48,254 bases of DNA from Candidatus Methylomirabilota bacterium (GCA_035709005.1 DASTFB010000107.1:1-48254), one strand, 5' to 3'. Numbered from the stretch's first letter, positions 1-9,926 are shown. The notes: a model not told the origin generated them from the sequence alone. Translations and numbers: made by a program.

Positions 1-1
1 G

Positions 2-220
2 AGCGCCCGGCAGTTGCGACGCTTTTGCCTGCTGCCCGCAGACGGCGAACGCCTGCTGACGACGGCCGCGGCTCGCCTGGGACTCTCGGCCCGAGGCCAC
101 GCCCGGCTGTTGAAGGTCGCCCGCACGATCGCCGATCTCGAAGAGGCTGAGGCGATCACCGTGGAACACCTCGCCGAAGCGATCCAGTACCGGGGCCTGG
201 ATCGCCAGTGGCGGGGCTGA
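2..220 (+). CDS. comM: ComM/YifB-family Mg-chelatase-like AAA ATPase, C-terminal fragment
   Basis: Only the last 72 codons are present; the reading frame is open to the left edge, so the gene starts outside the window. The visible part contains the family's C-terminal helical signature: LSARGHARLLKVARTIADLE followed by EHLAEAIQYR. This is the Mg-chelatase C-terminal lid domain. ComM proteins are cytoplasmic AAA+ ATPases; in naturally competent bacteria ComM promotes branch migration during integration of transformed DNA. The AAA core is not visible, so catalytic residues cannot be judged. Its location near a complete type IV pilus locus is compatible with DNA uptake, but comM is widespread and this alone proves nothing. 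The gene converges on the transglycosylase gene four bases away. Confidence 0.85.
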   Translation, partial: SARQLRRFCLLPADGERLLTTAAARLGLSARGHARLLKVARTIADLEEAEAITVEHLAEAIQYRGLDRQWRG

Positions 221-223
221 CAA

Positions 224-892
224 CTAGAAGCGGCGGCCCTGGGGCGCGATATTCGTGTAGGTGATCGTGCCGTTTCGATCGACCGTCCGAAACGTCGATC
301 GGGGTAGCGTCGCCGCCGCGCCGCCGTACAGGTAGAGGACGCGGCTCACATACTCGCGCGTCTCCGGATAAGGGGGCACCCCCCGGTATGTGAGGACCGC
401 TTGCTCGCCGGCATTGTAGGCGGCCAGGACGATGCGCAGGTCATCCCCGAAGCGTTCCTTGAGACCCTTGAGGTGGCGAACACCGGCGTCGATATTCTGC
501 CGAGGATCGAAGGAATCCCGCACTCCGAGGATCGCCGCCGTTTCCGGCATGAGCTGCATGAGGCCTCGCGCGCCCCGGCGGGAAACGGCTTTGGGGTTGA
601 ACCCCGACTCGGCCCGTATGACCGCCCGGATGAGGGACTCCGGGATGCCGTACCGCTCAGCGGCTTCGCTGATCTCCCGTTCGTAGAGCCGGCGCGGCGG
701 AGCGGCTGGGCGCGCGACGAGCACGATCGGCCTTTTGCTGGCCAGACCGTGTCGTCGATACCGCGGGTCTGTCGGGGCGTTGGTGAAGTGGACGGTCCCG
801 TCAGGGGCGACGAACCGAAATACCTGGGCCGTGGCCGGCCCGGCAGCCCCGGCGGTGGCCAGCAGGACAGCTACCGCGGCCACATGTTTCAC
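224..892 (-). CDS. Secreted lytic transglycosylase (SLT domain) with DUF4124-like N-terminus
   Basis: A 222-residue exported protein with a signal peptide at about residues 1-22. A DUF4124-like segment follows (VFRFVAPDGTVHFTN, residues 24-38), then a Slt70-type lysozyme-like domain at about 75-185. The expected catalytic glutamate is E95 in RAESGFNP, and the GLMQLMPETA and AAYNAGEQAV motifs of the family are intact. These enzymes cleave peptidoglycan glycan strands to 1,6-anhydro products in the periplasm. A second short motif like the N-terminal one (GTITYTN) closes the protein. The start is GTG; the next in-frame GTG is three codons later. Such enzymes often make wall gaps for envelope machines, but a specific link to the pilus genes here is only inference. 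Confidence 0.9.
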   Translation of the reverse strand: MKHVAAVAVLLATAGAAGPATAQVFRFVAPDGTVHFTNAPTDPRYRRHGLASKRPIVLVARPAAPPRRLYEREISEAAERYGIPESLIRAVIRAESGFNPKAVSRRGARGLMQLMPETAAILGVRDSFDPRQNIDAGVRHLKGLKERFGDDLRIVLAAYNAGEQAVLTYRGVPPYPETREYVSRVLYLYGGAAATLPRSTFRTVDRNGTITYTNIAPQGRRF

Positions 893-898
893 ACGAGA

Positions 899-929
899 AT
901 TCTAGCGAATCCGGTGACTGTAATGTCAA
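899..929 (-). promoter_or_regulatory. Possible sigma-70-type promoter for the transglycosylase gene
   Basis: On the reverse strand TTGACA (924-929) and TAGAAT (899-904) are separated by 19 bases, longer than the ideal 17. The predicted start of transcription falls at or next to the GTG start codon at 892. If this promoter is real, the mRNA would be leaderless or translation would begin downstream. Weak support. Confidence 0.35.
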
Positions 930-963
930 GAGTCAGAACTGGTATCTGTTCAGAATAGGACAC

Positions 964-3345
<2,382 letters not shown>

Positions 3346-3379
3346 CGTACGCTCTCAGCCTTTCTGTGATCCGCGTCAC

Positions 3380-3772
3380 TCAGAACAGATCGACTGGCTG
3401 CAGGTGCCCGGAGGCCGATCGGACCAGCGCCTCCTTGGCCTCTCGGCGCGGCCGGCTGACCGGCGCGCCTTCTTCGCCGCTTTCCCGCACATAGGCGAGG
3501 AGATCCTCGATCTGCCGCTGCATTTCCAGCATTCGACGCCTCATCCTTAGGATGATCTCGACGCCGGCAAGATTCACGCCCAGATCCCGGGTCAAGCGGA
3601 TGAGTCGGGCCAGTTCTTCCACGTCCTCCGGCGAATACATCCGCGTGCGGCCCTGGGTACGGCTCGGCCGCAACAACCCCTTCCTCTCGTAGAACCGCAG
3701 GGTCTGGGGGTGCACCTTCAACATGCTGGCCACGACACCGATCGTGTAAAGCGGCTTGCTCCGGTCGTTCAC
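3380..3772 (-). CDS. hspR: MerR-type heat-shock repressor HspR
   Basis: 130 residues. The N-terminal MerR winged helix is clear: YTIGVVASMLKVHPQTLRFY then ERKGLLRPSRTQGRTRMY. A helical segment follows (about 75-115) that would form the dimer coiled coil. HspR represses dnaK operons, usually binding HAIR inverted repeats with DnaK as co-repressor. The position supports the name: it starts with GTG overlapping the dnaJ stop (GTGA at 3769-3772), so it is translationally coupled to dnaJ and sits between dnaJ and lon. This implies negative autoregulation of the cluster. The C-terminal tail is mixed-charge and not conserved. The alternative, a generic MerR regulator, is unlikely given the location. 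Confidence 0.9.
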   Translation of the reverse strand: MNDRSKPLYTIGVVASMLKVHPQTLRFYERKGLLRPSRTQGRTRMYSPEDVEELARLIRLTRDLGVNLAGVEIILRMRRRMLEMQRQIEDLLAYVRESGEEGAPVSRPRREAKEALVRSASGHLQPVDLF

Positions 3773-4647
3773 TCCGCCCCTCCCGCGTAGCGGTCGAGAT
3801 CGGCCCGAGGCGTCAGTGGAATCAGCCGCTCGAGCTCCCGGACCAGCTCGTCGGTGCGCGCGTCGAGCCCCCGGGGGACCTCCACGCGGATGGTGACGTA
3901 GAGATCTCCGCGACCCTCACCAGTCAGCTTCGGCAGCCCGTGGCCCCGCAAGCGGAATACCTCACCGGCCGTCGTCCCCGGAGGCACCACGAGAACCGCT
4001 TCGCCGGTAGGTGTTGGCACTCGCATGCGGACGCCCCGGATGGCTTCCCACACGCTGATCGCCACGTCGCAGTACATGCCGTCTCCCTGACGCTTGAAGA
4101 ACGGATGCTCGCGGACCCGCGTGCTGACGACCAGATCTCCCCGAGGCCCGCCGAACGCTCCGGCGCTTCCCTCGCCGCGCACCCGCACCTGGGTACCGGA
4201 GTCCACGCCGGCGGGAAGCCTCACCCTGACGGCATCCACGACCCGCCGGACCCCTCGCCCCCGACAGAACCCGCAGGCTCCAGCGGAGGTGAGCCCGGAC
4301 CCGCCACAGGCGTCACAGGGCGAGAACCGCGGTACGTCCAGGCGTACGGTGGTGTCGCGGGCGGCCTGGCCAAACGAGAGGTCCACGGCCACGTGGACAT
4401 CCTCGCCTGTCCGGCCGCCCTCCACCGCCACACCGGTCGGGCCATAGCGATCGTAGATGGCCCGGGCCGTCGGATCGCTCAGCACACGGTACGCCTCGGA
4501 GATCTCCTCGAAGAGGGGGCGGGCGCCCTCTTCCCAGAAGTTGACGTCGGGCGAGTACTGCCGGGCCAGCCGCTGAAACGCCCGCCGGATCTCGCGAGGG
4601 TCCGCCGTGTCGGCGATTCCCAGGACGGCATAGTAGTCCCGTCTCAT
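3769..4647 (-). CDS. dnaJ: DnaJ/CbpA-type co-chaperone with a non-canonical J domain
   Basis: 292 residues. A J domain covers about 3-70, but the normally invariant HPD tripeptide reads SPD (Ser32-Pro33-Asp34, codon TCG on the reverse strand). A half-size zinc region follows with only two cysteine motifs, CDACGGSG (111-118) and CGFCRGRG (125-132), enough for one zinc site instead of DnaJ's two. Two C-terminal substrate-binding beta domains complete it (from about residue 140). There is no Gly/Phe-rich linker of normal length. The gene starts three bases after dnaK and overlaps hspR. Because His of HPD is needed to stimulate DnaK's ATPase in studied J proteins, the activity of this protein is open to question; it may still bind clients. 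Confidence 0.88.
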   Translation of the reverse strand: MRRDYYAVLGIADTADPREIRRAFQRLARQYSPDVNFWEEGARPLFEEISEAYRVLSDPTARAIYDRYGPTGVAVEGGRTGEDVHVAVDLSFGQAARDTTVRLDVPRFSPCDACGGSGLTSAGACGFCRGRGVRRVVDAVRVRLPAGVDSGTQVRVRGEGSAGAFGGPRGDLVVSTRVREHPFFKRQGDGMYCDVAISVWEAIRGVRMRVPTPTGEAVLVVPPGTTAGEVFRLRGHGLPKLTGEGRGDLYVTIRVEVPRGLDARTDELVRELERLIPLTPRADLDRYAGGAE

Positions 4648-4650
4648 GGC

Positions 4651-6573
4651 CTAAGATTTCTTGTCGCCTAGATCCTCGAAATCGGCGTCCACGACCTCGC
4701 CCTCCTTGGCGCCGCCGGCGGCCTCGCCCTCGGTGGTCGGTCCCCCCGGCTGACCCCCACCGGCGGTCCCGCTCTGCGCCTGCCGGTACATCACCTCGGC
4801 CAGCTTGTGTGAGACTCGCGTGAGATTCTCCTGCGCCTGTTTGATGCGCTGGCTGTCCTCACCCTTGAGGGCCTCCTTGGCCTCCCCCAGCGCTTCCTCG
4901 ATCGCTTTGCGGTCGGCCTCCTCCAGCTTGGACCCGTGCTCGGCGAGCGTACGCTCCGTGGAGTACACCAGCGAATCGGCCTGGTTGCGGATCTCGATCT
5001 CCTGCTTGCGCTTGACGTCCTCGGCGGCATTCGTCTCGGCGTCTCTCACCATGCGTTCGACCTCCTCCTTGGTCAGCCCCGAGGAGGCGGTGATCGTGAT
5101 GTTCTGCTGCCGGCCGGTGGCGGTATCTTTGGCCGAGACGTTGAGGATGCCGTTGGCGTCGATGTCGAACGCGACTTCGACCTGCGGAACCCCCCTCGGC
5201 GCCGGGGGGATCCCGACCAGGTGGAACTTGCCAAGCGTCCGGTTATCCCGGGCCATCGGCCGCTCGCCTTGAAGGACGTGGACCTCCACCGAGGTCTGGT
5301 TGTCGGCCGCGGTCGTGAAGATCTCGCTCTTCTTGGTGGGGATCGTCGTGTTGCGCTGGATGAGCGTGGTCATGACGCCCCCGAGGGTCTCGATGCCGAG
5401 AGACAGTGGCGTGACATCCAGCAGCAGCAGATCCTTCACCTCGCCGGTGAGGACCGCCGCCTGGACCGCCGCTCCGACCGCCACCACCTCGTCGGGGTTG
5501 ACGCCCATGTGGGGTTCTTTGCCGAACAACTGCTTGACGACCTCCCGCACTTTCGGCATGCGCGTCTGCCCACCGACCAGGATCACCTCGTCGATGTCCT
5601 TCGGCGTCACTCCAGCGTCCTGCATCGCCTGACGGCAGGGCCCCAGAGTCCGGTCGACCAGATCGGCCACCAGCGCCTCGAGCTTGGCGCGCGTCAGCGT
5701 CAGGACGAGGTGCTTCGGCCCACTGGCGTCCGCGGTGATGAAGGGAAGGTTGACTTCCGTCTGCACGGTCGTCGAGAGCTCGCACTTGGCCTTCTCGGCA
5801 GCCTCCTTGAGGCGCTGCAAGGCCATGCGGTCCTTCTGCAGATCGATCCCGTGCTCCTTCTTGAACTCACCGGCGATCCAGTCGATGACGCGCTGGTCGA
5901 AATCGTCGCCCCCGAGATGGGTATCCCCGTTGGTGGCCTTCACCTCGAAGACGCCCTCGCCGATCTCCAGGATGGATACGTCGAAGGTGCCACCGCCCAG
6001 GTCGTACACCACGATCGTCTGATCCTTCTTCTTGTCCATGCCGTAGGCGAGGGCCGCGGCGGTCGGCTCGTTGATGATGCGGAGAACCTCCAGGCCGGCA
6101 ATCTTGCCCGCGTCCTTGGTGGCCTGGCGCTGGCTATCGTTGAAGTAGGCCGGCACCGTGATCACCGCCTGGCTGACCTTCTCACCCAGGTACGCTTCGG
6201 CGGCTTCCTTCAGCTTGCGCAGGATCATGGCCGAGATCTCCGGAGGCGCGTACTGCTTGCCCCGAATCTCCGCGCGGACATCGCCGTTCGCTGCTTTGAC
6301 GACCTTGAACGGGACGAGCTTGATCTCTCCCAGGACCTCGTCGTAGCGGCGCCCCATGAACCGTTTGATCGAGAAGACGGTATTCTCGGGGTTCGTGATC
6401 GCTTGCCGCTTGGCGACCTGTCCGACGAGGATCTCTTCATCCTTGGTGAAACCGACGACGGACGGCGTCAGGCGACTGCCCTCCTGATTCGCGATCACCG
6501 TCGGGTTGCCGCCTTCGACGACCGCCACCACGGAGTTCGTCGTCCCGAGGTCGATACCGATTACCTTCGCCAT
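4651..6573 (-). CDS. dnaK: Chaperone protein DnaK (Hsp70)
   Basis: 640 residues, full length. The ATPase domain has the hallmarks [17 protein letters not shown] at the N-terminus, [15 protein letters not shown], and [12 protein letters not shown]. The substrate-binding domain contains [19 protein letters not shown], and the lid ends in [12 protein letters not shown], matching the EEVD-like acidic bacterial tail. DnaK binds exposed hydrophobic segments of client proteins and cycles with ATP, a J protein and GrpE. The ATG is preceded on its strand by AAGGAG. It lies between hsp20 (82 bases upstream) and dnaJ (3 bases downstream). No grpE occurs in this cluster, unlike the dnaK-grpE-dnaJ-hspR order known from actinobacteria. 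Confidence 0.98.
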   Translation of the reverse strand: MAKVIGIDLGTTNSVVAVVEGGNPTVIANQEGSRLTPSVVGFTKDEEILVGQVAKRQAITNPENTVFSIKRFMGRRYDEVLGEIKLVPFKVVKAANGDVRAEIRGKQYAPPEISAMILRKLKEAAEAYLGEKVSQAVITVPAYFNDSQRQATKDAGKIAGLEVLRIINEPTAAALAYGMDKKKDQTIVVYDLGGGTFDVSILEIGEGVFEVKATNGDTHLGGDDFDQRVIDWIAGEFKKEHGIDLQKDRMALQRLKEAAEKAKCELSTTVQTEVNLPFITADASGPKHLVLTLTRAKLEALVADLVDRTLGPCRQAMQDAGVTPKDIDEVILVGGQTRMPKVREVVKQLFGKEPHMGVNPDEVVAVGAAVQAAVLTGEVKDLLLLDVTPLSLGIETLGGVMTTLIQRNTTIPTKKSEIFTTAADNQTSVEVHVLQGERPMARDNRTLGKFHLVGIPPAPRGVPQVEVAFDIDANGILNVSAKDTATGRQQNITITASSGLTKEEVERMVRDAETNAAEDVKRKQEIEIRNQADSLVYSTERTLAEHGSKLEEADRKAIEEALGEAKEALKGEDSQRIKQAQENLTRVSHKLAEVMYRQAQSGTAGGGQPGGPTTEGEAAGGAKEGEVVDADFEDLGDKKS

Positions 6574-6604
6574 GTCCTGTTCTCCTTCTCTTCCTCAAAT
6601 GGCA

Positions 6605-6642
6605 GGGAGGCGAAGCGGAGCCGAACACCCGCCTCGCCTCCC
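6605..6642 (-). other. Intercistronic hairpin between hsp20 and dnaK
   Basis: GGGAGGCGA (6605-6613) pairs with TCGCCTCCC (6634-6642), and after one mismatch GCGG (6615-6618) pairs with CCGC (6629-6632) around a 10-base loop. No T-run follows on the transcribed strand, so it looks more like an mRNA processing or stability element, or a partial terminator, than a full stop. It could set different hsp20 and dnaK levels from one transcript. Confidence 0.5.
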
Positions 6643-6655
6643 ACACCCTGGGCGC

Positions 6656-7129
6656 CTAGCGAATGTCGACCTTGATCTCCTTGGGCCGGACCTCTTCCAC
6701 CTTGGGCAGCTTGATCTCCAGCACCCCGTCCCGGTAACTCGCCGTGACCTTGTCGGCCTGCACGGGCACCGGCAGCGAGATGGTCCGCTCGAACTTGCCG
6801 TAGACCCGCTCCAGGCGGTGGACGCCGTCCTCCTTCAGCTCCTTGTCCCACTTCCGCTCGCCCTTCACGGTAAGCAGGTCACCCGTGATGGAGACGTGGA
6901 CGTCCTTTTCTTTCACGCCAGGAACTTCCAGGGTCACATAGAGGTCGTCTGTCGTTTCGTGCATGTCGCACAGGGGAACCCAGGTCCGCTCACCAGCCGC
7001 CACCGTAGCCGGACGACCGTAGAAATTGTCGAACAGCCGGTTCACTTCCTGCTGGATATCCCCGAGATCGCGAAACGGCTCCCACCGGCTCAGCGGACTC
7101 GCGAAGGAACGCCAACGCTCGATTGCCAT
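6656..7129 (-). CDS. Small heat-shock protein, Hsp20/alpha-crystallin family
   Basis: 157 residues, usual for the family. A variable N-terminal arm (about 1-50) precedes an alpha-crystallin domain at about 51-145. Its marks are VPLCDMHETTDDLYVTLEVP, the GVKEKDVHVSITGDLLTVKGER strand pair, and YRDGVLEIKLPK, with the core Gly-Val-Leu of the family. It would form oligomers that hold unfolded proteins for DnaK without using ATP. The ATG directly follows a strong AAGGAG ribosome site. It is the first gene of the leftward heat-shock cluster and has a promoter about 60-90 bases upstream, so transcription of the chaperone genes probably begins here. Confidence 0.95.
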   Translation of the reverse strand: MAIERWRSFASPLSRWEPFRDLGDIQQEVNRLFDNFYGRPATVAAGERTWVPLCDMHETTDDLYVTLEVPGVKEKDVHVSITGDLLTVKGERKWDKELKEDGVHRLERVYGKFERTISLPVPVQADKVTASYRDGVLEIKLPKVEEVRPKEIKVDIR

Positions 7130-7191
7130 CTCCTTGTCCTCCTTCCTCGCCTTCTGCCGGCAACCGCCGGCTCCTGATTGAGTGCATAAAC

Positions 7192-7220
7192 CTTATATCA
7201 AGTGAGTGTGTCATTGTCAA
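7192..7220 (-). promoter_or_regulatory. Sigma-70-type promoter of the hsp20-dnaK-dnaJ-hspR-lon cluster
   Basis: On the reverse strand a perfect TTGACA (7215-7220) is followed, after exactly 17 bases, by TATAAG (7192-7197). This is the best housekeeping-type promoter in the window. Transcription would start near 7185, giving a leader of about 55 bases to hsp20. CTTGATA overlapping the -10 and ACTCAAT just downstream resemble the halves of an HspR (HAIR) site, but are 12 bases apart instead of the usual 7, so the operator assignment is weak. Confidence 0.75.
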
Positions 7221-7240
7221 ATTGCTCTGGTCTTTTGACA
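7215..7240. repeat. Inverted repeat joining two divergent -35 elements
   Basis: TGTCAAA (7215-7221) and TTTGACA (7234-7240) are perfect 7-base inverted arms around a 12-base spacer. The left arm contains the -35 of the hsp20 promoter. The right arm offers a TTGACA (7235-7240) to the rightward gene at 7277, with a poorer TTATCT (7260-7265) 19 bases on. The arms could equally be an operator. Confidence 0.5.
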
Positions 7241-7276
7241 CTAACTAGCCGGTAAACGCTTATCTTTCGCTGATTT

Positions 7277-7957
7277 GTGTGTGCCGTGCTAGCGTGTGGC
7301 CCGGTGCGGCTTGGATGCGGCGGCTGCTTAACAACTCTTGTTGTCTGGGGCATCATCGCCGGCGCTCTTGCCTCAGTAGGCTGGCTCGCCACGGGAATCC
7401 TCGCCGAAGCAGAGCTGGCGCCCGTCCTCTCCGGCGACGAGGCGCTCGCCCGACAAAAGCTCTCCCAGGTCCTGGCCACTGCCCGTAACCGGCCACAGCA
7501 GTCGCGCCTCGTGAGCTTCACTGAGGGGGAGCTGAACGCCCTCCTGTCCCGAAGGCTCCCAGAGCTTGCAGAGTTCCCCCTGACGCGGGTCCAGCTTCGT
7601 CTGCCTGGCCTTGGAACCGCCGAAGTCGCCGGCCGAGTTCCGGTCGCCGCCCTGCTCGGTGAACAACCATTCAATCGGTTGGTGAATCTCTTACCAGCGG
7701 GGTGGCAGCAAACCCCTGTCTGGGTCAGGTTCCGGGTCCGAGCCAGCGTGGAGCCGATGGACGACGGTCGCCGCCGCTACATGCGGCTTCGGATCGAGCG
7801 ATTCTGGCTGGGGCGGCGGCGTCTGCCGGCCATCCTGCCGCGCTTGATGCTGAGCCCGGCGACGCTTAGAGTTCTGCACTTCCGCCTACCGGATTCGGTG
7901 GCGGAGGTCTCCCTTCAGGCCGGGCGTATCGACGTCGTCAGGGTCGAGAAGCCCTGA
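7277..7957 (+). CDS. Membrane-anchored protein of unknown function
   Basis: 226 residues from a GTG start. A single hydrophobic segment at about residues 18-42 (TTLVVWGIIAGALASVGWLA) suggests an N-terminal signal anchor, with the rest outside the cytoplasm. The remainder has alternating beta-rich segments, including FTEGELNALLSRRLPELAE and a basic, arginine-rich C-terminal third (RRRYMRLRIERFWLGRRRLP). The pattern of a short membrane anchor, a helix carrying an E-LNALL motif, then beta strands recalls lipid-binding periplasmic proteins, but I do not recognise a named family and assign no function. It reads away from hsp20 and its last 20 bases overlap the convergent DUF1844 gene. Confidence 0.7.
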   Translation: MCAVLACGPVRLGCGGCLTTLVVWGIIAGALASVGWLATGILAEAELAPVLSGDEALARQKLSQVLATARNRPQQSRLVSFTEGELNALLSRRLPELAEFPLTRVQLRLPGLGTAEVAGRVPVAALLGEQPFNRLVNLLPAGWQQTPVWVRFRVRASVEPMDDGRRRYMRLRIERFWLGRRRLPAILPRLMLSPATLRVLHFRLPDSVAEVSLQAGRIDVVRVEKP

Positions 7958-8336
7958 CGTACCGCAGCTGGAGGTCGTAGATCAGCTCCTCCAGGACCTG
8001 GCTCTCTTCCGGCGTCCGGTGACCCTCGGTCTTGTCCCGAAGCAGCATCAACGTGTCGATGGCTTCCGCGGCATGTGCGGGATTGCGCTCGGCCTGGCCG
8101 GTGGACGGGTCGTGGACACCCTCGAGACCAGCCAGGGCCAGGCTTCCCAGCATCATGAAGAGGCCGGTCAAGCTGCGCTCCTGAGGCGCCGAGGGGCCAC
8201 CCGTCGTCGGTGGCGGCGGCGCCGGTCGGCCGGCCTCGGCCTGCCTCCGCTCCTCTCCAGGTGCGGAGCGGGGCTCCTCGGGGCGATGCCGCCGATCCCG
8301 GATTTCAAAGCCCCGCTCGGAGTCGTCCTGCGCCAT
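7938..8336 (-). CDS. DUF1844 domain protein
   Basis: 132 residues. The first 50 are charged and then Pro-rich (APPPPTTGG), probably disordered. The conserved DUF1844 part is about 55-125: FMMLGSLALAGLEGVHDPST, then AEAIDTLMLLRDKTEGHRTP and LEELIYDLQLRYV. This small helical domain is common in GC-rich Gram-negative phyla and has no established function. The gene converges with the membrane-anchored protein at 7277 (20-base overlap) and diverges from mazG, with which it shares a short control region. A TATGCT element (8349-8354, reverse strand) may be its -10. Confidence 0.85.
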   Translation of the reverse strand: MAQDDSERGFEIRDRRHRPEEPRSAPGEERRQAEAGRPAPPPPTTGGPSAPQERSLTGLFMMLGSLALAGLEGVHDPSTGQAERNPAHAAEAIDTLMLLRDKTEGHRTPEESQVLEELIYDLQLRYVRASRP

Positions 8337-8347
8337 GTCCGCGAACG

Positions 8348-8377
8348 TAGCATACGAAAAAAGCCTTACGGTATAAT
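8348..8377 (+). promoter_or_regulatory. Promoter of mazG-macro pair
   Basis: A perfect TATAAT lies at 8372-8377 with a poor TAGCAT at 8348-8353, 18 bases upstream. Transcription would start near 8384, 18 bases before the mazG ATG. The same short interval must also serve the divergent DUF1844 gene. Confidence 0.5.
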
Positions 8378-8401
8378 CAATTCCACCCTTCAGGAACGGA
8401 C

Positions 8402-9208
8402 ATGGCCGAGTCCCCCGGACACGTCTTCAACCGCCTCGTTGAAATCCTGGCGCGTCTTCGCGCCCCCGATGGCTGTCCGTGGGATCGCGAGCAAACCCGA
8501 ACGTCGTTGAAGCCCCATCTCATCGAAGAAGCCTACGAAGTTCTGGACGCGCTGGAGTCCAGCGATCCCCGTCACCTGGCCGAGGAGCTGGGCGATCTGC
8601 TCTTCCAGGTGATGATCCACGCTCAGATAGCCAGCGAGCTCGGCGAGTTCACCATTGCCGACGTGCTCACGGGACTGGTCGACAAGATGGTCAGCCGCCA
8701 TCCCCACGTCTTCGGCGAGGCATCGGTGAGCACCGCGCAGGAGGCGCTCACGCAGTGGGAGCGCCTGAAGCGGCGGGAAGCGTTGGCGGCCGGTCATCAT
8801 CGTTCGGTGCTGGACGGCGTGCCTCGAGCCCTGCCGGCCCTGCTCCGCGCCCAGCGCCTGCAGGGAAAGGCCTCGCGCGTTGGCTTCGATTGGCCCCATG
8901 CGCGCGCGGCCTGGGGGAAGGTCGAAGAAGAGGTGCGCGAGGCCGCCGCCGTGCTCGCCGACAATGCGCGGCTCACCGAAGAACTGGGGGACCTGCTCTT
9001 TTCCCTGGTCAACGTCGCCCGCCTGGCCGGCATCGACGCCGAAGGCGCGCTCGGGCAGGCCAGCGACAAGTTCCGCCGGCGCTTTGCCGACATGGAGCGC
9101 CGTCTCCATGCCGAGGGCAAGTCGGTGGACAGCGTTCCGCTGGAGGAGTTGGAGCGGTGCTGGCAGGCAGCCAAAGCCCAGGAGGAGCCGGAGCAGGGGT
9201 GGAGATGA
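8402..9208 (+). CDS. mazG: Nucleoside triphosphate pyrophosphohydrolase MazG
   Basis: 268 residues with two MazG repeats, as in the enterobacterial enzyme. The first (about 20-115) shows APDGCPWDREQTRTSL, the EEAYE metal-binding glutamates at 42-46 and EELGDLLFQV from 61. The second (about 160-245) shows VGFDWPHARAAWGKVEEEV, EEVREA and EELGDLLFSLVNVAR. MazG hydrolyses NTPs to NMPs and pyrophosphate, clearing abnormal nucleotides in the cytoplasm. An AGGAA ribosome site precedes the ATG. It shares an ATGA stop-start overlap (9205-9208) with the macro-domain gene, so the two are translationally coupled. That pairing suggests a nucleotide-housekeeping unit. Confidence 0.95.
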   Translation: MAESPGHVFNRLVEILARLRAPDGCPWDREQTRTSLKPHLIEEAYEVLDALESSDPRHLAEELGDLLFQVMIHAQIASELGEFTIADVLTGLVDKMVSRHPHVFGEASVSTAQEALTQWERLKRREALAAGHHRSVLDGVPRALPALLRAQRLQGKASRVGFDWPHARAAWGKVEEEVREAAAVLADNARLTEELGDLLFSLVNVARLAGIDAEGALGQASDKFRRRFADMERRLHAEGKSVDSVPLEELERCWQAAKAQEEPEQGWR

Positions 9209-9741
9209 AGGTCAAGATAGGAGCAGCCACGGTTGCCATCGAGCGCGGCGACATCACCGACCGGGACGTCGACGCCATCGTCAATGCCGCGAACACGACG
9301 CTGGCAATGGGAACCGGTGTGGCGGGCGCGATCAAGCGCAAAGGTGGGGTCATCATCGAAGAGGAAGCCATACGCCAGGGGCCCATCGAGGTCGGGGAAG
9401 CGGTCCTCACCACCGGTGGCAACCTGATGGCAACCCACGTGATCCATGCCGCGGTGATGGGTGCCGACCTGAAGACCGACCCCGATAAGGTGGCCTTAGC
9501 CACCCGGGCACTCCTGGCCCTGGCCAACAAGCACCGTATCACTTCGCTGGCCTTACCGGCCCTGGGAACCGGGGTCGGCCATGTGCCCCCGGCCCTCTCG
9601 GCCGAGGCGATGCTGAAAGAGGTTATCGGCCACCTCAAGAGCGGCCAGAGCAGCCTCAAACGGGTGCTCTTCGTGCTGTACCAGGACGACGCCTACAAGA
9701 TCTTTTCAGAGACATTGAAGCGGTTGGGGGGAGTGGCGTAA
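9205..9741 (+). CDS. Macro domain protein (ADP-ribose-binding, YmdB-like)
   Basis: 178 residues, one complete macro domain. Motifs: IERGDITDRDVDAIVNAAN at the N-terminus, GTGVAGAIKRKGG in the ADP-ribose phosphate loop, GEAVLTTGGNL, and LALPALGTGVGHVPP near the C-terminus. Family members bind ADP-ribose or hydrolyse O-acetyl-ADP-ribose and ADP-ribosyl groups. The start was set at the ATG overlapping the mazG stop; the same frame is open further upstream inside mazG but the protein there does not resemble anything. Its last 60 bases are repeated 5.8 kb downstream, immediately before pilB, as part of a flanking duplication. Confidence 0.93.
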   Translation: MKVKIGAATVAIERGDITDRDVDAIVNAANTTLAMGTGVAGAIKRKGGVIIEEEAIRQGPIEVGEAVLTTGGNLMATHVIHAAVMGADLKTDPDKVALATRALLALANKHRITSLALPALGTGVGHVPPALSAEAMLKEVIGHLKSGQSSLKRVLFVLYQDDAYKIFSETLKRLGGVA

Positions 9742-9823
9742 GACAAACTCGGGCAGTCCGTTCAACCGCCGCATCGGCGACCTTCTCGTTGCCGAAGGCC
9801 TGATTTCGCAGGAAGACAGTCGC
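9682..9823 (+). repeat. Left copy of the macro-gene/pilB junction repeat
   Basis: This block carries the true 3' end of the macro gene plus a decayed start of pilB. It matches 15531-15688. Across the macro part (9682-9744) I count about four mismatches in 63 bases; across the pilB part about three differences in 62 bases. Relative to the right copy, about 21 bases containing the pilB start codon are missing here. Confidence 0.85.
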
Positions 9824-9850
9824 CTCGAGGCCGCGGCCAAGAAGCAGCTG
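9742..9850 (+). pseudogene. pilB: Truncated, frameshifted 5' fragment of pilB
   Basis: The sequence resembles the first ~40 codons of the intact pilB at 15601 (LGQSVNRRLGDLLVAEGLIS). It has lost the start codon, carries one extra T within the NRR region that breaks the frame, and diverges completely after about 9850. It is not translatable as PilB. It is evidence that the macro gene and pilB were once adjacent. Confidence 0.8.
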
Positions 9851-9868
9851 CCCTACTGGTCAAAAGTG

Positions 9869-9891
9869 CGTCGGCGTTGACTACGCCGACG
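9869..9891 (-). terminator. Possible terminator downstream of the beta-helix gene
   Basis: A perfect 9-base stem (CGTCGGCGT, 9869-9877, with ACGCCGACG, 9883-9891) has a 5-base loop. In the reverse direction it is followed by CACTTTTG, so it could end transcription from the beta-helix gene, whose stop is some 240 bases earlier. The T-run is short. Confidence 0.4.
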
Positions 9892-9926
9892 TGGACACCA
9901 TTACCCGCCCATTCGACCCGACTGGT

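Noticed and set aside
4936-6675. A 579-codon open frame on the plus strand opposite dnaK
   Set aside because: It is the antisense shadow of a highly conserved GC-rich gene; the predicted protein is low-complexity and unlike any family, and dnaK is unmistakable on the other strand.
7178-7204. A standard HspR HAIR operator
   Set aside because: The half-site sequences are similar to the consensus, but the 12-base spacing does not match the usual 7; kept only as a weak note under the promoter.
8479-9204. A much longer N-terminus for the macro-domain protein
   Set aside because: The upstream part of the frame is the out-of-phase reading of mazG; the ATG overlapping the mazG stop gives a normal-length macro domain.
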